Below, piece by piece: positions 41,007 to 49,970 of a stretch of DNA of 64,000 nucleotides. Position 1 is the first letter of the stretch; the number at the start of each line of letters is the position of its first letter. Source of the DNA: Haloprofundus halophilus (GTDB taxonomy: Archaea; Halobacteriota; Halobacteria; Halobacteriales; Haloferacaceae); contig NZ_QQRR01000003.1 of the NCBI RefSeq assembly GCF_003439925.1, positions 239,547-303,546 of the forward strand. Direction: 5' to 3'. Position numbers and translations under genes: made by a program. The notes beneath the pieces were generated by a model. The model searched no databases. It saw only the letters and a program-made list of their open reading frames with translations, and was not told the origin of the DNA.

Positions 41007-42308
41007 CTACGGCCAGAGTCCGCGCATCTCGTGCGCTTCCGCGATGCGAGAGAGTGCGACGATGTAGGCTGCGTCGCGCCAGGTAACGTCCCGGCGTTCG
41101 TATTCGGTTTGAACTGCGTTCCACGCTTTCAGCATCTCCGCTTCGAGCTCGTCGTTCACCCGTTCGAGCGGCCATGCTCGTCGATTGATGTCCTGGAGCC
41201 ACTCGAAGTAGCTCACGGTGACGCCGCCGGCGTTGGCGAGGATGTCGGGAATCACCGCGACGCCGCGCTCTTCGAGAATCGAGTCGGCCGCGGACGTCGT
41301 CGGCCCGTTCGCCCCTTCGACGACGAACTCCGCGGCGATGTCTTCGGCGTTCTCTCTCGTTATCACGTTCCCCAGCGCCGCCGGAACGAGCACGTCGACG
41401 TCGAGCGTGAGCAAGTCGTCGTTCGAGATGACGGTGTCGGCGTACTTCGTGACGGCCTCCGGTTCCTCGTCGTGCGACGGCACGGCGGCCGTGTCGATTC
41501 CAGACGGGTCGTACATCGCCCCGTTCACGTCGCTGACGGCGACGACCGTCGCCCCCCAGTCGTCGAGCAGCCGGGCCGCGTTCGCGCCGACGCTGCCGTA
41601 GCCCTGGACCGCGACCGTCGTCTCTTCGAGCGGTCGGTCGTAGTACTCACAGACCAGTTTCGTGACGATAGCGACGCTTCGTCCGGGCGCTTCTTCGCGG
41701 CCTTCGCTACCGCCGACGACCGGCGGCTTGCCGGTGACGACGCCGGGCGTCGTCTCGCCCTCCTGCATCGAGTACGCGTCCATCAACCACGCCATCGTCT
41801 GCGGGTCCGTCCCCATGTCCGGCGCGGGAATGTCCTGGTTCGGCCCGATGACGTCGCGGAGTTCCTCTGCGAACCGACGGGTCAATCGCTCTTTCTCGTC
41901 GGCACTCAGTCCCTTCGGGTTGACGGCGATTCCGCCCTTGGCACCCCCGAACGGGAGGTCCATCACGGCGCACTTCCAGGTCATCCACATCGAGAGGCCG
42001 ACACACTCGTCTCGGGTCACGTCGGGGTGGTAGCGCAGACCGCCCTTGAACGGTCCTCTGACGCTGTCGTGCTGTGCTCGGTAGCCGGTGAACACTTCGA
42101 CCGTTCCGTCGTCCCGTTCGATGGGGATTGTCACCTCGTGAATCTTCTTCGGGTATCTGAGCCGTTCGACGATGTTAGGGTCGACATCCAGGTGACCGGC
42201 GGCGTGATGCAGCTGTCGACGAGCCGTTTCGAGCGCCGACTCCGATTCAGACGGCTCTACCGGAGCGTCATCGGCTCCGTCGTGGCTGCTGTCGGGGGTC
42301 GATGCCAT
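41007..42308 (-). CDS. gdhA: Glutamate dehydrogenase
   Basis: This 433-residue Glu/Leu/Phe/Val dehydrogenase interconverts glutamate and 2-oxoglutarate. The substrate-binding block is [11 protein letters not shown]...[20 protein letters not shown] with the catalytic Lys. The NAD(P) Rossmann motif is [17 protein letters not shown], and [18 protein letters not shown] is the family's conserved C-terminal stretch. The first 22 residues are an acidic, Ser-rich tail. A 47-residue zinc-ribbon gene ends 2 bp upstream of its ATG, so the two are cotranscribed. A paralogue is at 60350-61654. Confidence 0.95.
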   Translation of the reverse strand: MASTPDSSHDGADDAPVEPSESESALETARRQLHHAAGHLDVDPNIVERLRYPKKIHEVTIPIERDDGTVEVFTGYRAQHDSVRGPFKGGLRYHPDVTRDECVGLSMWMTWKCAVMDLPFGGAKGGIAVNPKGLSADEKERLTRRFAEELRDVIGPNQDIPAPDMGTDPQTMAWLMDAYSMQEGETTPGVVTGKPPVVGGSEGREEAPGRSVAIVTKLVCEYYDRPLEETTVAVQGYGSVGANAARLLDDWGATVVAVSDVNGAMYDPSGIDTAAVPSHDEEPEAVTKYADTVISNDDLLTLDVDVLVPAALGNVITRENAEDIAAEFVVEGANGPTTSAADSILEERGVAVIPDILANAGGVTVSYFEWLQDINRRAWPLERVNDELEAEMLKAWNAVQTEYERRDVTWRDAAYIVALSRIAEAHEMRGLWP

Positions 42309-42310
42309 AG

Positions 42311-42454
42311 CTACTCGACCGGCATCCGTCGGTTTCGCATCGACCCGCTACAATCGGGACACCTACCGGGGTTGACCTCCGCGATGGTGATGTTACCGCA
42401 CTCGAAGCACTCGTAGGAGTTCTCCTGACCGGGTTGGGTTTCGACATCTCTCAT
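42311..42454 (-). CDS. Small rubrerythrin-like zinc-ribbon protein
   Basis: This 47-residue protein ([20 protein letters not shown]...) has two CxxC pairs, CFEC and CPDC, 15 residues apart, forming a rubredoxin/zinc-ribbon knuckle. Its ATG is at 42454 and its stop is 2 bp before the glutamate dehydrogenase start, so the two form an operon. Similar tiny rubrerythrin-like-domain proteins are common in haloarchaea. It may bind zinc or iron and could regulate the dehydrogenase, but no role is shown. Confidence 0.8.
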   Translation of the reverse strand: MRDVETQPGQENSYECFECGNITIAEVNPGRCPDCSGSMRNRRMPVE

Positions 42455-42563
42455 GATTGGGTCCGAGTGCTGGACCGTCCGGGGCACTCTACAAGGGTGT
42501 AATAATTGTATAAGGGAATACGCGGTAGTTGAATACCGAACTGCCGTCGACTACCGGGGTTCG

Positions 42564-45443
42564 TTATTTAACCCCCGACGACGTCGCGGCAGAGAGGTCG
42601 CTCCCCTCGAAGAGCGTGGCGAACAGTTTACGTTGGACGGTCCGCGCGTGTTTGGAGAACGCGGGTGGACTGATTCCGAGCGTCTCTGCGACCTCCTCGC
42701 CCGTACTCTCGCGCGGTGACTCGAAGAAGCCGCTGTAGTACGCCGTCTGTATCACTTCGAGCTGTCGCTCGGTCAACTTTTCGAGGAACTTCGAGTAGAG
42801 GTCGCGCTCTATCGACTGGTCGAGCGTCTGCTTGGACCGGAGTTCGACCGTCGAGAACGTCTCCCGGACGAGCTGCGTGATGGTTCGAACGTCGATGCTG
42901 TCCGGGATGTCGACGACGAGCGCCGTACTGCTCGGGCCAGCGGTCGCCTCTCGGAAAATCGCGCCGTGGTCGGCTAACTCCAAGGCGAGAAACGGCTGCG
43001 TGAGCCGTAGCCGTAAGACGCCGCCCTCGGTGTCGGCGCTGATCTGTTGCACGTCGTCGATGGCGACCAACTGCGATGCCGCGTCCGCGACGGCCGCTAC
43101 GGACGCGTCCTCGACGGTGACGAACACGTAACTGCCCTCCGAGGACTGCTGGACGCCGCCCTGATACGAGAGCGTACAGTCCGCCTCTCGGGCGAGCCGG
43201 GAGAGGACGAACGAGGGGTCGTCGACGGCGAACTCCACCCGCGTCATCGACGTCGTGAGCAGCGCGTTCTTCCGTTCGATGGCGCTGAGCGCGGACGCGA
43301 TGGTCTCACCGAGCTCACCCAGCACGGCCTTCGAGGTGTCGTCGAACGCGTCCTGCGTCGGCCCGTAGACCGTCAACACGCCGTGCACGAGGTCGTTGTA
43401 CACGAGCGGGATGCTCAGTACGGAGAGGTAGTCACGGGAGAGCGCGTCTTTTCTCCACGGTTCGTCGCGGAGGCCGGCCGCGACGTTAGCCACCAACGTC
43501 ACCTCGCCGGTGGCCGCGGTCCGTCCGGCCGGTTCGGTGTCCGCCTCTGCGACGGCGAACGACTGGCTGTCGAGGTACCCGCGCTCGGTGCCCGCCCACG
43601 CTCGCGGTTCGACCGTCTCGGTCGTCGGGTCGACCGACCCGATCCAGGCGAACCGAAGCCGGTCGTCACCGGTCAGCAGTTCACAGACGGTGTGGTCGAT
43701 CTCCGCCCGCGTTTCCGCCTGGACGAGCGCCTGGTCTATCTCCCGAATCGTCTCGTTGATGCGGTTCAGGGCCGTCAGTTGCTCGTTCTGCTCCTGGAGC
43801 GTCCGGTCCTGCTCGCGCAGCCGCGACTCTCGGGTGACGCGGTCGAGCGCGGCCTCGGCCGTCACCGCGAGGAGATCGGCCAGTTCCCGCGTCACGTCGT
43901 CGAAGACGCCGACCTGGTTCGACCCCGCGACGAACACCCCGTGGTCGCCGAGCGGGATGTAGGCCGCACTTCGGAGGTCGGTCGCTCTGTTTTCGAGTCG
44001 GTCGGCCTCGTGGACGTCGTCGAAGAACAGTACCTCGTCCTCGACGAAACTGTGACTCGGGAGCGTCTCGCCGTCGGCGTGGACGGTCGGGAGTGGGCCG
44101 TTCAGCGCCCGCATCGTCGCCGAGTGCGCCGCCGGCCGGAGGTCGTTGCTGTCGGCGTCGAACAGGTAGACGGCGCTCGCGTCGAGGTCGAGCACGCCGG
44201 GCGTGTTGTCGACGACGTGCTGGGCGATCTCCCGGTGGGTTTCGACGTACAGAAACTCCCGAGCGGTCTGGTGAAGCGTCGCCAGCGCCTCCTCGCGCTG
44301 CTTGCGTTTCGTGATATCCCGGCAGCTAAAGAGGAGAGTTCCGTCCTGAATCGAGACCTCACGGACGTTTACGAGGAGCGTGTGTTCACGTCCGGCTTTG
44401 TCGGTCGCCGTGCACTCGATGTTCTTGAGTACGCCCTCCTCTGCGAGCTCGTCGCGGTCGAAGAGGTCCTCGCCGAGGAGTTCGTCGATAGTCCCCAGCT
44501 CGCGGATCTCCGCGGCCGTGTACCCGAAGATGAAGTGGACGTTGGGACAGACGTAGGTGTACTCGCCGGCTTCGTCCGTCATGAGCACGGTGTCGGTCAT
44601 GTTGTTGAGCGTGACGCGGTGGAGCTCCTCGGACTGACGGAGGCTCTGTTCGAGGTCGACCCGCTCCGTGATATCGACGCCCTCGACGACAACCGAGACG
44701 AGCTCACCGCGCTCGTTCTCGACCGGGCGCACCGAGAGGTCGACGACCCGCGGGTTCTCGATGTGCGACGGCTGCGGGACGACGGCGTTGCCGAACGTCC
44801 CTTCGAGCGCCTTTCCGACGATCTGTCGCACCTCCGTCTCCGTTTCGCTGGACCGCGACCACCACGGGAGCGTCCAGAACGGTTCGCCGACGAGGGAGTC
44901 GACGTCTTCGTCGACCATCTCGCGCGCCGTCCGGTTCGCTCGGGTGAGCGACCCCGCCGGATCGAGCACCCACGTCGCGGTCCGCGAGTCGTTGAAGATC
45001 GCGTCGAACTGCCTGGCGCGCTCTCGGTGGGTCGACGTCCGCTGTGCGGACCGAACCGTTCGCTCGGTGCGCTCCAGCAGTTCGTCCAGCGTCCGTTCGG
45101 TCGGTTCCTCCAGGGCGACGTAATCGCTCGCTCCGGCCCCGATGGCTTCGCTGGCGACGGCCTCGCTTCCGGCGTCCGTCGCGATCAACACGGGGAGCGC
45201 AGCGGTCTCGTCACGAATCGCCCTGAGTAACTCGATGCCGGTCGTCCCGTCGAGTTCGTACTCGGTGACGATGCAGTCGGCGGGCTCGTCTCGGAAAGCG
45301 TCGAGCGCTGCCGCTCCGGTCTCTGTCCTCCGGACGGTCGCATCGGTCCGGTTCCCCAACACCGCGGCGAATCGCGTCGTCCACTCGCTCGCCCCGACGA
45401 GCAGCACGGTCGAAGAGTCGAGGACAGTCGCTGATGGTTCCAT
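42564..45443 (-). CDS. Bacterio-opsin-activator-type regulator with REC-like, PAS and GAF domains
   Basis: This 959-residue cytoplasmic sensor-regulator has a receiver-like domain (1-130), in which the phospho-acceptor position carries Glu61 (CIVTEYELDG) instead of Asp. Two PAS domains (about 150-260 and 275-385), two GAF domains (about 395-545 and 590-735) and a Bat-like sensor region plus HTH-10 follow; the HTH is near the C-terminus (LTERQLEVIQTAYYSGFFESPR...EVAETLGISPPAFSKHARTVQRKL). It resembles Bat proteins sensing light, oxygen or redox state. A 25-residue ORF (45520-45443) overlaps its ATG as TGATG. Confidence 0.92.
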   Translation of the reverse strand: MEPSATVLDSSTVLLVGASEWTTRFAAVLGNRTDATVRRTETGAAALDAFRDEPADCIVTEYELDGTTGIELLRAIRDETAALPVLIATDAGSEAVASEAIGAGASDYVALEEPTERTLDELLERTERTVRSAQRTSTHRERARQFDAIFNDSRTATWVLDPAGSLTRANRTAREMVDEDVDSLVGEPFWTLPWWSRSSETETEVRQIVGKALEGTFGNAVVPQPSHIENPRVVDLSVRPVENERGELVSVVVEGVDITERVDLEQSLRQSEELHRVTLNNMTDTVLMTDEAGEYTYVCPNVHFIFGYTAAEIRELGTIDELLGEDLFDRDELAEEGVLKNIECTATDKAGREHTLLVNVREVSIQDGTLLFSCRDITKRKQREEALATLHQTAREFLYVETHREIAQHVVDNTPGVLDLDASAVYLFDADSNDLRPAAHSATMRALNGPLPTVHADGETLPSHSFVEDEVLFFDDVHEADRLENRATDLRSAAYIPLGDHGVFVAGSNQVGVFDDVTRELADLLAVTAEAALDRVTRESRLREQDRTLQEQNEQLTALNRINETIREIDQALVQAETRAEIDHTVCELLTGDDRLRFAWIGSVDPTTETVEPRAWAGTERGYLDSQSFAVAEADTEPAGRTAATGEVTLVANVAAGLRDEPWRKDALSRDYLSVLSIPLVYNDLVHGVLTVYGPTQDAFDDTSKAVLGELGETIASALSAIERKNALLTTSMTRVEFAVDDPSFVLSRLAREADCTLSYQGGVQQSSEGSYVFVTVEDASVAAVADAASQLVAIDDVQQISADTEGGVLRLRLTQPFLALELADHGAIFREATAGPSSTALVVDIPDSIDVRTITQLVRETFSTVELRSKQTLDQSIERDLYSKFLEKLTERQLEVIQTAYYSGFFESPRESTGEEVAETLGISPPAFSKHARTVQRKLFATLFEGSDLSAATSSGVK

Positions 45444-45520
45444 CAGGAGACCTCTGAGCGCCGGTGGACTCCGCTGTCGCTCCGGGTTCGCTGCCGTGCT
45501 GGGTCGCGGTCTCCGCTCAT
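45443..45520 (-). CDS. Possible 25-residue leader ORF of the Bat-like regulator
   Basis: MSGDRDPARQRTRSDSGVHR... from ATG 45520 ends with a TGA that shares bases with the regulator's ATG (TGATG). Such overlap permits translational coupling. The peptide has no recognisable family. Confidence 0.25.
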   Translation of the reverse strand: MSGDRDPARQRTRSDSGVHRRSEVS

Positions 45521-45794
45521 CGTTGGTTAACTGTTAAACCATCCAGGGACAAAGACGTTTACTCTCTAACCTCGAAAGGCGGCCGATTGAGGCACCTCGG
45601 TCGTCGGTGGTTCGGTCTCCGATACGAGGTCACACGGTCGTTACCGGAGCTATATGTGGGTCTGCGGGCAAACTACGTGTCGTAACGAAACCACGCAGGT
45701 CGTGGGTCGAGTGCTATCGACCGTCGTGACCGACTTTACCGCACCGGTGGCCTCCGTGGCTACAGACACGGTAGCTGTCTCTACAGGAACCAAG
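45444..45794. other. 351-bp divergent intergenic region
   Basis: Apart from the small minus-strand ORF at its left end, no gene is supported. The inverted pair gttaactgttaaac (about 45526-45539) near the regulator start might be a promoter or operator. The right half is open in the VOC gene's frame back to ATG 45654, but that extension lacks domain resemblance. Confidence 0.4.
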
Positions 45795-46646
45795 ATGACC
45801 ACCCAACCGAACACGGACGTACTCCCGCAGGGAACACGCATCGGACGTACGGCGCTCCGGGTCTCGAACCTCGAGGAACTCTCAGAGTTCTATCGGGACG
45901 TCGTCGGCCTCAACGTCCAACAGCAGACCGAGACCTCCTCGATTCTCGGCGTCGACGAAACGCCGCTTCTCGTTCTGGAGCGCGATAGCGATGCTCCGGC
46001 GCGACAGCGAACGAGTACGGGACTGTATCACAACGCGTTCAGGGTTCCCTCGCGCGAGGCGCTCGGCGACGCGCTCGTCCGGATACGGGACCGCTGGCAG
46101 CTCGGCGGGGCCTCCGACCACCTGGTCAGCGAGGCGCTGTACCTCACGGACCCGGAGGGAAACGGCATCGAGATATACCGCGACTTCCCGCGCGAGCAGT
46201 GGCCCGTCACCGACGACGGACGGGTCCGAATCGACACTGAACCGCTCGACCTCGACAGCATCGAAGCCGCCGCCGCGGGCGGCACCCGAGCCCCGTCGGG
46301 AACGGACGTCGGGCACGTCCACCTCGAAGTCTCCTCGTTGGACGCGTTCGAGGACTTCTACGTGGACGCGCTCGGATTCGAGGTCCAGACGACGGTTCCG
46401 GCCGCGTTCTTCGTGTCCGCGGGCGGATACCACCACCACATCGGGGCCAACACGTGGAACCGGCGAACGAGCCCGGCCCGCGGCCGCGGACTGTCCTGGT
46501 TCGAGGTAGTCTTGCCGGACGCGGAGGCGCTCGACGCCCTCCGAGGCCGACTCGCGGACGGCGAGTTCGCCGTGACCGAAACGGACCGCGGTATCTCGGT
46601 CGCGGACCCCGACGAAATCGAACTCCGGTTCCGAACCGAAACGTAG
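45795..46646 (+). CDS. VOC-family (glyoxalase/extradiol dioxygenase-like) protein
   Basis: This 283-residue protein has two VOC modules. The first (about 14-130: RIGRTALRVSNLEELSEFYRDVVGLNV...LYLTDPEGNGIEIYRD) and second (about 175-280: DVGHVHLEVSSLDAFEDFYVDALGFEV...YHHHIGANTW) give the arrangement of catechol 2,3-dioxygenase-like (CatE) enzymes. Metal ligands may be His in VGHVHLEV, His in YHHHIG, and Glu near the C-terminus. ATG 45795 fits the first strand; the longer frame from 45654 adds unconserved sequence. The substrate is unknown. Confidence 0.9.
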   Translation: MTTQPNTDVLPQGTRIGRTALRVSNLEELSEFYRDVVGLNVQQQTETSSILGVDETPLLVLERDSDAPARQRTSTGLYHNAFRVPSREALGDALVRIRDRWQLGGASDHLVSEALYLTDPEGNGIEIYRDFPREQWPVTDDGRVRIDTEPLDLDSIEAAAAGGTRAPSGTDVGHVHLEVSSLDAFEDFYVDALGFEVQTTVPAAFFVSAGGYHHHIGANTWNRRTSPARGRGLSWFEVVLPDAEALDALRGRLADGEFAVTETDRGISVADPDEIELRFRTET

Positions 46647-46700
46647 CTCACCACGAAACGCGGACGAAAATCAGCTCACCACGAAACGCGGACGAGAATC
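46645..46700. repeat. 28-bp tandem duplication after the VOC gene
   Basis: agctcaccacgaaacgcgga starts at 46645 and again at 46673; the 28-bp copies differ by one base. The first copy begins at the end of the VOC stop codon. Confidence 0.9.
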
Positions 46701-46779
46701 TGTCGTTTGCGCATCCGGACGCCGACGCGCGGCCCCGACTTCCCGAAGGTTGATACTGTCGCCCCCGATACGCAAAGAC

Positions 46780-47022
46780 GTGCCAAGCTCCCGACCGCGG
46801 CGGAACGGCTGGTCGACGATCGGCCTCGGTCTCTCCGTCCTCTTCGCCGTCGGCGCGTTCGCTTACTTCGCCCTCGCGGGGACGCCGATACGCGGGGCCG
46901 TAATCGGACTGCTCATCCTGTTGGCCGGCGTGTGGGAGTACCGCCGGAAGCTACAGGACGTCGTCGTCGCCGAGTCGTACGAAGCGGAGGCGGAGGCGCA
47001 ACGGCGCGAGAACCGCCGGTGA
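46780..47022 (+). CDS. Small membrane protein
   Basis: This 80-residue protein from GTG 46780 has two predicted membrane helices (STIGLGLSVLFAVGAFAYFALAG and the following IRGAVIGLLILLAGVWEY) and a charged cytoplasmic tail rich in Glu and Arg. A TTG at 46750 would add 10 residues. No family is recognised. It precedes the TldD/PmbA-family gene by 92 bp. Confidence 0.7.
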   Translation: MPSSRPRRNGWSTIGLGLSVLFAVGAFAYFALAGTPIRGAVIGLLILLAGVWEYRRKLQDVVVAESYEAEAEAQRRENRR

Positions 47023-47114
47023 CCGGAGCTCACTCGGTCTGTTCGAGCGGTCGACCGCAGCGACGTCGGTCGCCGTCCGGGAGTTTCATACCCCGTGGTT
47101 AGCTATCTCTCCGC

Positions 47115-48572
47115 ATGAACGAGAGCGACGACCCCATCGCGGCGATGGAGTGGCTACTCGACCGCTTCGAGGACGACAGCGACGTCGCGTACGCCGAGGT
47201 CGGGGCCGTCTCGCAGTCGAAGACGGACCTCGTCTTCACCGAGGACGGACCGCGAGACGAAGTCGAGTTCGACGAGACGGGCGTCTGGTGTCGCGTCTTC
47301 GCCGACGGCGCCGCCGACTATCGGTACACGACGAGTTTAGACGAGGAGGCGCTGACGGACGTGGCCGAGCGGGCGGTCCGCGGCGGGAAGTTCCTCGCGC
47401 AGACCGACCCCGCTCGATTCGACCAATTCACCATGCACAGAGCCGTCCACGACGGGTGGGCGGCCGACCGAATCGACGACGTGTCGCTGGAGACGAAGCG
47501 GTCGGCCGTCGAGGAGGGTCTCGCGGCAGCGGACGACCTCGACCTCGAGCGGCGGTGGGTCAACTACGCCGACGCGCACGTCGAGGAGACGGCGGGGACG
47601 ACGACCGGAAGCACCGTTCGCACGACGTTGGACCGCGCGAACGTGAAGCTCAGTCTCTCGATTCGGGACGGGCCGACGGTCCGGCGACACGCCGGGTCTA
47701 CGCGAGGAGCGGCGTTTCTCGACGAACTCCCGGACGCGTTCGAGGCCGTGGCCGTCGAGGCGAGGGCGTTGTCGCAGGCGGACGCGGTCGATGCGCCGAC
47801 CGGCGAGACGACGGTGGTTCTGAGCCCCCGAGCGGCGGGACAGCTGTTCGCCTTCGTCTCTCGGTATCTCGAAGCCGACACGTGCGAGATGGGGCTGAGC
47901 CCGTACGACGTCGGCGACGAAATCGGTCCCGATTCGCTCTCCGTCGCGGACACCGTCCGCGCCGGGTCGTGGGCCGCCCGCGGCTACGACGCGGAGCTCC
48001 GGCCGACGACGCCGGTGCAACTGGTCGAAGACGGCACCGTGACGCGGCGGCTCCACAACACCGCCACCGGGGCCGAAGCGGACGTGTTTCCCGCCGGCAA
48101 CGCGGTCCACAGCCTCGGCTTCGGACAAGCGCCGCGGATTCACGCGCGCCATCTGGAGGTCGACCCCGGCGACGCGTCCTCTGCAGCCCTCCGAGACGGA
48201 GCCGACGTGCTCGTCGAGCGGTTCGACGAACCGTGGCTCCGCGACGAACTCGAGCGCGTCCAGCGGTCGGGCGTCATGCCCGCCAGCGCTCTCTACGCGC
48301 GAGATATCGACCGCAAAACCAACGAGCGGAGCGACAGGGGGTGCGCCGAGCTCCCCGTCGCGGAAGGTTACCGGCTTCGCGGCGGCGAGCGCGCCGGACG
48401 CGTCGAGGGCGTGTCGGTGGTGTACGAGCCGACGACGCTCCACGGGGTGACCGCCGTCGGCGACGTTCGCGACACCGTCACGGGCGTCGACGAGAAACAC
48501 AAATCGCAGATTCCGTACGCGGTGACCGCGCCCGGCCTTCGCCTCCGGGCGGCCCTTCGGGCCGAACAGTGA
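47115..48572 (+). CDS. TldD/PmbA (TldE) family protein
   Basis: This 485-residue protein has the family's N-terminal domain (about 15-210, with RDEVEFDETGVWCRVFADG) and C-terminal beta-sandwich domain (about 215-480, with RRLHNTATGAEADVFPAGN and YARDI..). In TldD an HExxxH metalloprotease motif follows the inter-domain strand; here that place reads SPRAAGQLFAFVSRYLEAD, so the protein is of the PmbA/TldE type. TldE acts with TldD in peptide processing in bacteria, but no TldD partner is visible. The last codons lie in a 23-bp tandem repeat. Confidence 0.85.
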   Translation: MNESDDPIAAMEWLLDRFEDDSDVAYAEVGAVSQSKTDLVFTEDGPRDEVEFDETGVWCRVFADGAADYRYTTSLDEEALTDVAERAVRGGKFLAQTDPARFDQFTMHRAVHDGWAADRIDDVSLETKRSAVEEGLAAADDLDLERRWVNYADAHVEETAGTTTGSTVRTTLDRANVKLSLSIRDGPTVRRHAGSTRGAAFLDELPDAFEAVAVEARALSQADAVDAPTGETTVVLSPRAAGQLFAFVSRYLEADTCEMGLSPYDVGDEIGPDSLSVADTVRAGSWAARGYDAELRPTTPVQLVEDGTVTRRLHNTATGAEADVFPAGNAVHSLGFGQAPRIHARHLEVDPGDASSAALRDGADVLVERFDEPWLRDELERVQRSGVMPASALYARDIDRKTNERSDRGCAELPVAEGYRLRGGERAGRVEGVSVVYEPTTLHGVTAVGDVRDTVTGVDEKHKSQIPYAVTAPGLRLRAALRAEQ

Positions 48573-48615
48573 CCGCTCTTCGGACCGAACGGTGACCGCT
48601 CTTCGGGTCGACGGC
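48553..48615. repeat. 23-bp tandem repeat spanning the TldD/PmbA stop codon
   Basis: Units starting at 48553, 48576 and 48599 share gctcttcgg.ccgaac.gtgacc. The repeat supplies the last codons and stop of the gene and continues into the spacer. Confidence 0.75.
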
Positions 48616-48848
48616 AGTCGGGAACGGAACCGACGACTGCTGTGGAATCGGACAGGTAGATACCGTGGAAAACCGGGCGCGAGAGCGCCGCCGACACCGC
48701 CGATGGATTTACCACACGCCCCGCGGTGTTTCCGACTATCGATGGTTCATAGAGACGCCGTGGCACGGGGGGAGAACCCCCGCGTCACGGAACGACGAGT
48801 TCCGCGCGGTCCGAGAAGACGCAGCAACGCCGATAACCGGGTAGACCG

Positions 48849-49904
48849 ATGAAGCTGGGAACCGCGGAGGCAGAACCCGGCGAGATCGCAACCGGCTACC
48901 TCTCGGTCACCGAGTTGCCGACGGGGCAGCCCGAACACGTTCCCGTCGTGGTCGTCGAGGGCGAGAAACCGGGACCGACCGTCTGGGCGACCGGCGCGAT
49001 CCACGGCGACGAGCCGACCGGGATGGAGGCGATACACGAGTTCGTCGACCGCATCCGCGACGACCCGCTCGAAGGAACTGTCGTCTGCGTTCCGGTTATG
49101 AACCCGTCGGGCTTCCGGACGAACACTCGAACCTCGTACTACGACGGCGACGACCCGAACCGGTACTTCGGTCTCGAGGGTGGAGACGGCGAGACCCCGC
49201 CGCGCGTCCAACAGCTGATCTGCGACCGCCTCTACGAAGCGATCCGTCCGAGTGCGGACGCGGTCATCTCGCTTCACACGTCGTGGATTGCGACGTACCC
49301 GTACACGATTCGGCCACGGGTGAGCTACGGCGACCACCGAGACGAGACGGAAGCGACCGAGTTGCGCGACCGACTCGTCGAACTCGTCGACGCGTTCGGT
49401 CTCCCCGTCGTCAACCAGTTCGGACACGACGAGACGACGCAGCGGTCGCTCCAACACACCCTGACCGGCGCGGCCATCGCCGACGGAATCCCGGCGTTCA
49501 CGCCGGAGCTCGGCGGTCGGTTCGTCGTCGAAAAAGACGTCTGCGAGGCGGCCGTCGTCGGGTTGCGAAACGTGCTCTACGCGCTCGACATGGTCGCCGA
49601 ACCGGCGACGCCCGAGACGCGATTCGAGCTACCCGCCGACACCGACCTCAAACGACTCGTCCACCCGCACACCGACACCGCCGGAATCGTCCGATACCGC
49701 GTGCGAGAAGGCGAGTGGGTGGAACCGGGCGACGCTGTCGCGGATATCGTCACCCCCACCGGAGAGCGGAAGACGGAGGTGCGAGTCGACCACCGGGGAT
49801 ACGTGCTCAGTCGATACGACCGCGTCGCAGTGTACGAGAACGACCCGGTTCTCGACATGGCCGTTCCGGACGACGAGCCGCTGCTGCTGAATCGGTCGAA
49901 CTGA
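48849..49904 (+). CDS. Succinylglutamate desuccinylase/aspartoacylase family protein
   Basis: This 351-residue M14-like zinc amidohydrolase has His52 and Glu55 in GAIHGDEPTG and His143 in VISLHTSW as metal ligands, and Glu220 in FTPELGG as the general base. A small C-terminal beta domain (about 260-351: AGIVRYRVREGEWVEPGDAVADI) resembles a lipoyl-like barrel common in this archaeal subgroup. It should cleave an N-acyl amino acid or a related amide in the cytoplasm. It is convergent with the dpp operon on the minus strand (66 bp apart). Confidence 0.9.
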   Translation: MKLGTAEAEPGEIATGYLSVTELPTGQPEHVPVVVVEGEKPGPTVWATGAIHGDEPTGMEAIHEFVDRIRDDPLEGTVVCVPVMNPSGFRTNTRTSYYDGDDPNRYFGLEGGDGETPPRVQQLICDRLYEAIRPSADAVISLHTSWIATYPYTIRPRVSYGDHRDETEATELRDRLVELVDAFGLPVVNQFGHDETTQRSLQHTLTGAAIADGIPAFTPELGGRFVVEKDVCEAAVVGLRNVLYALDMVAEPATPETRFELPADTDLKRLVHPHTDTAGIVRYRVREGEWVEPGDAVADIVTPTGERKTEVRVDHRGYVLSRYDRVAVYENDPVLDMAVPDDEPLLLNRSN

Positions 49905-49970
49905 CCGCGCCGCGTACTTCTTCAGCGGCGCTCGATTTCGGTCTTCACCGCAAACGGCCGAGAAGAGGGG

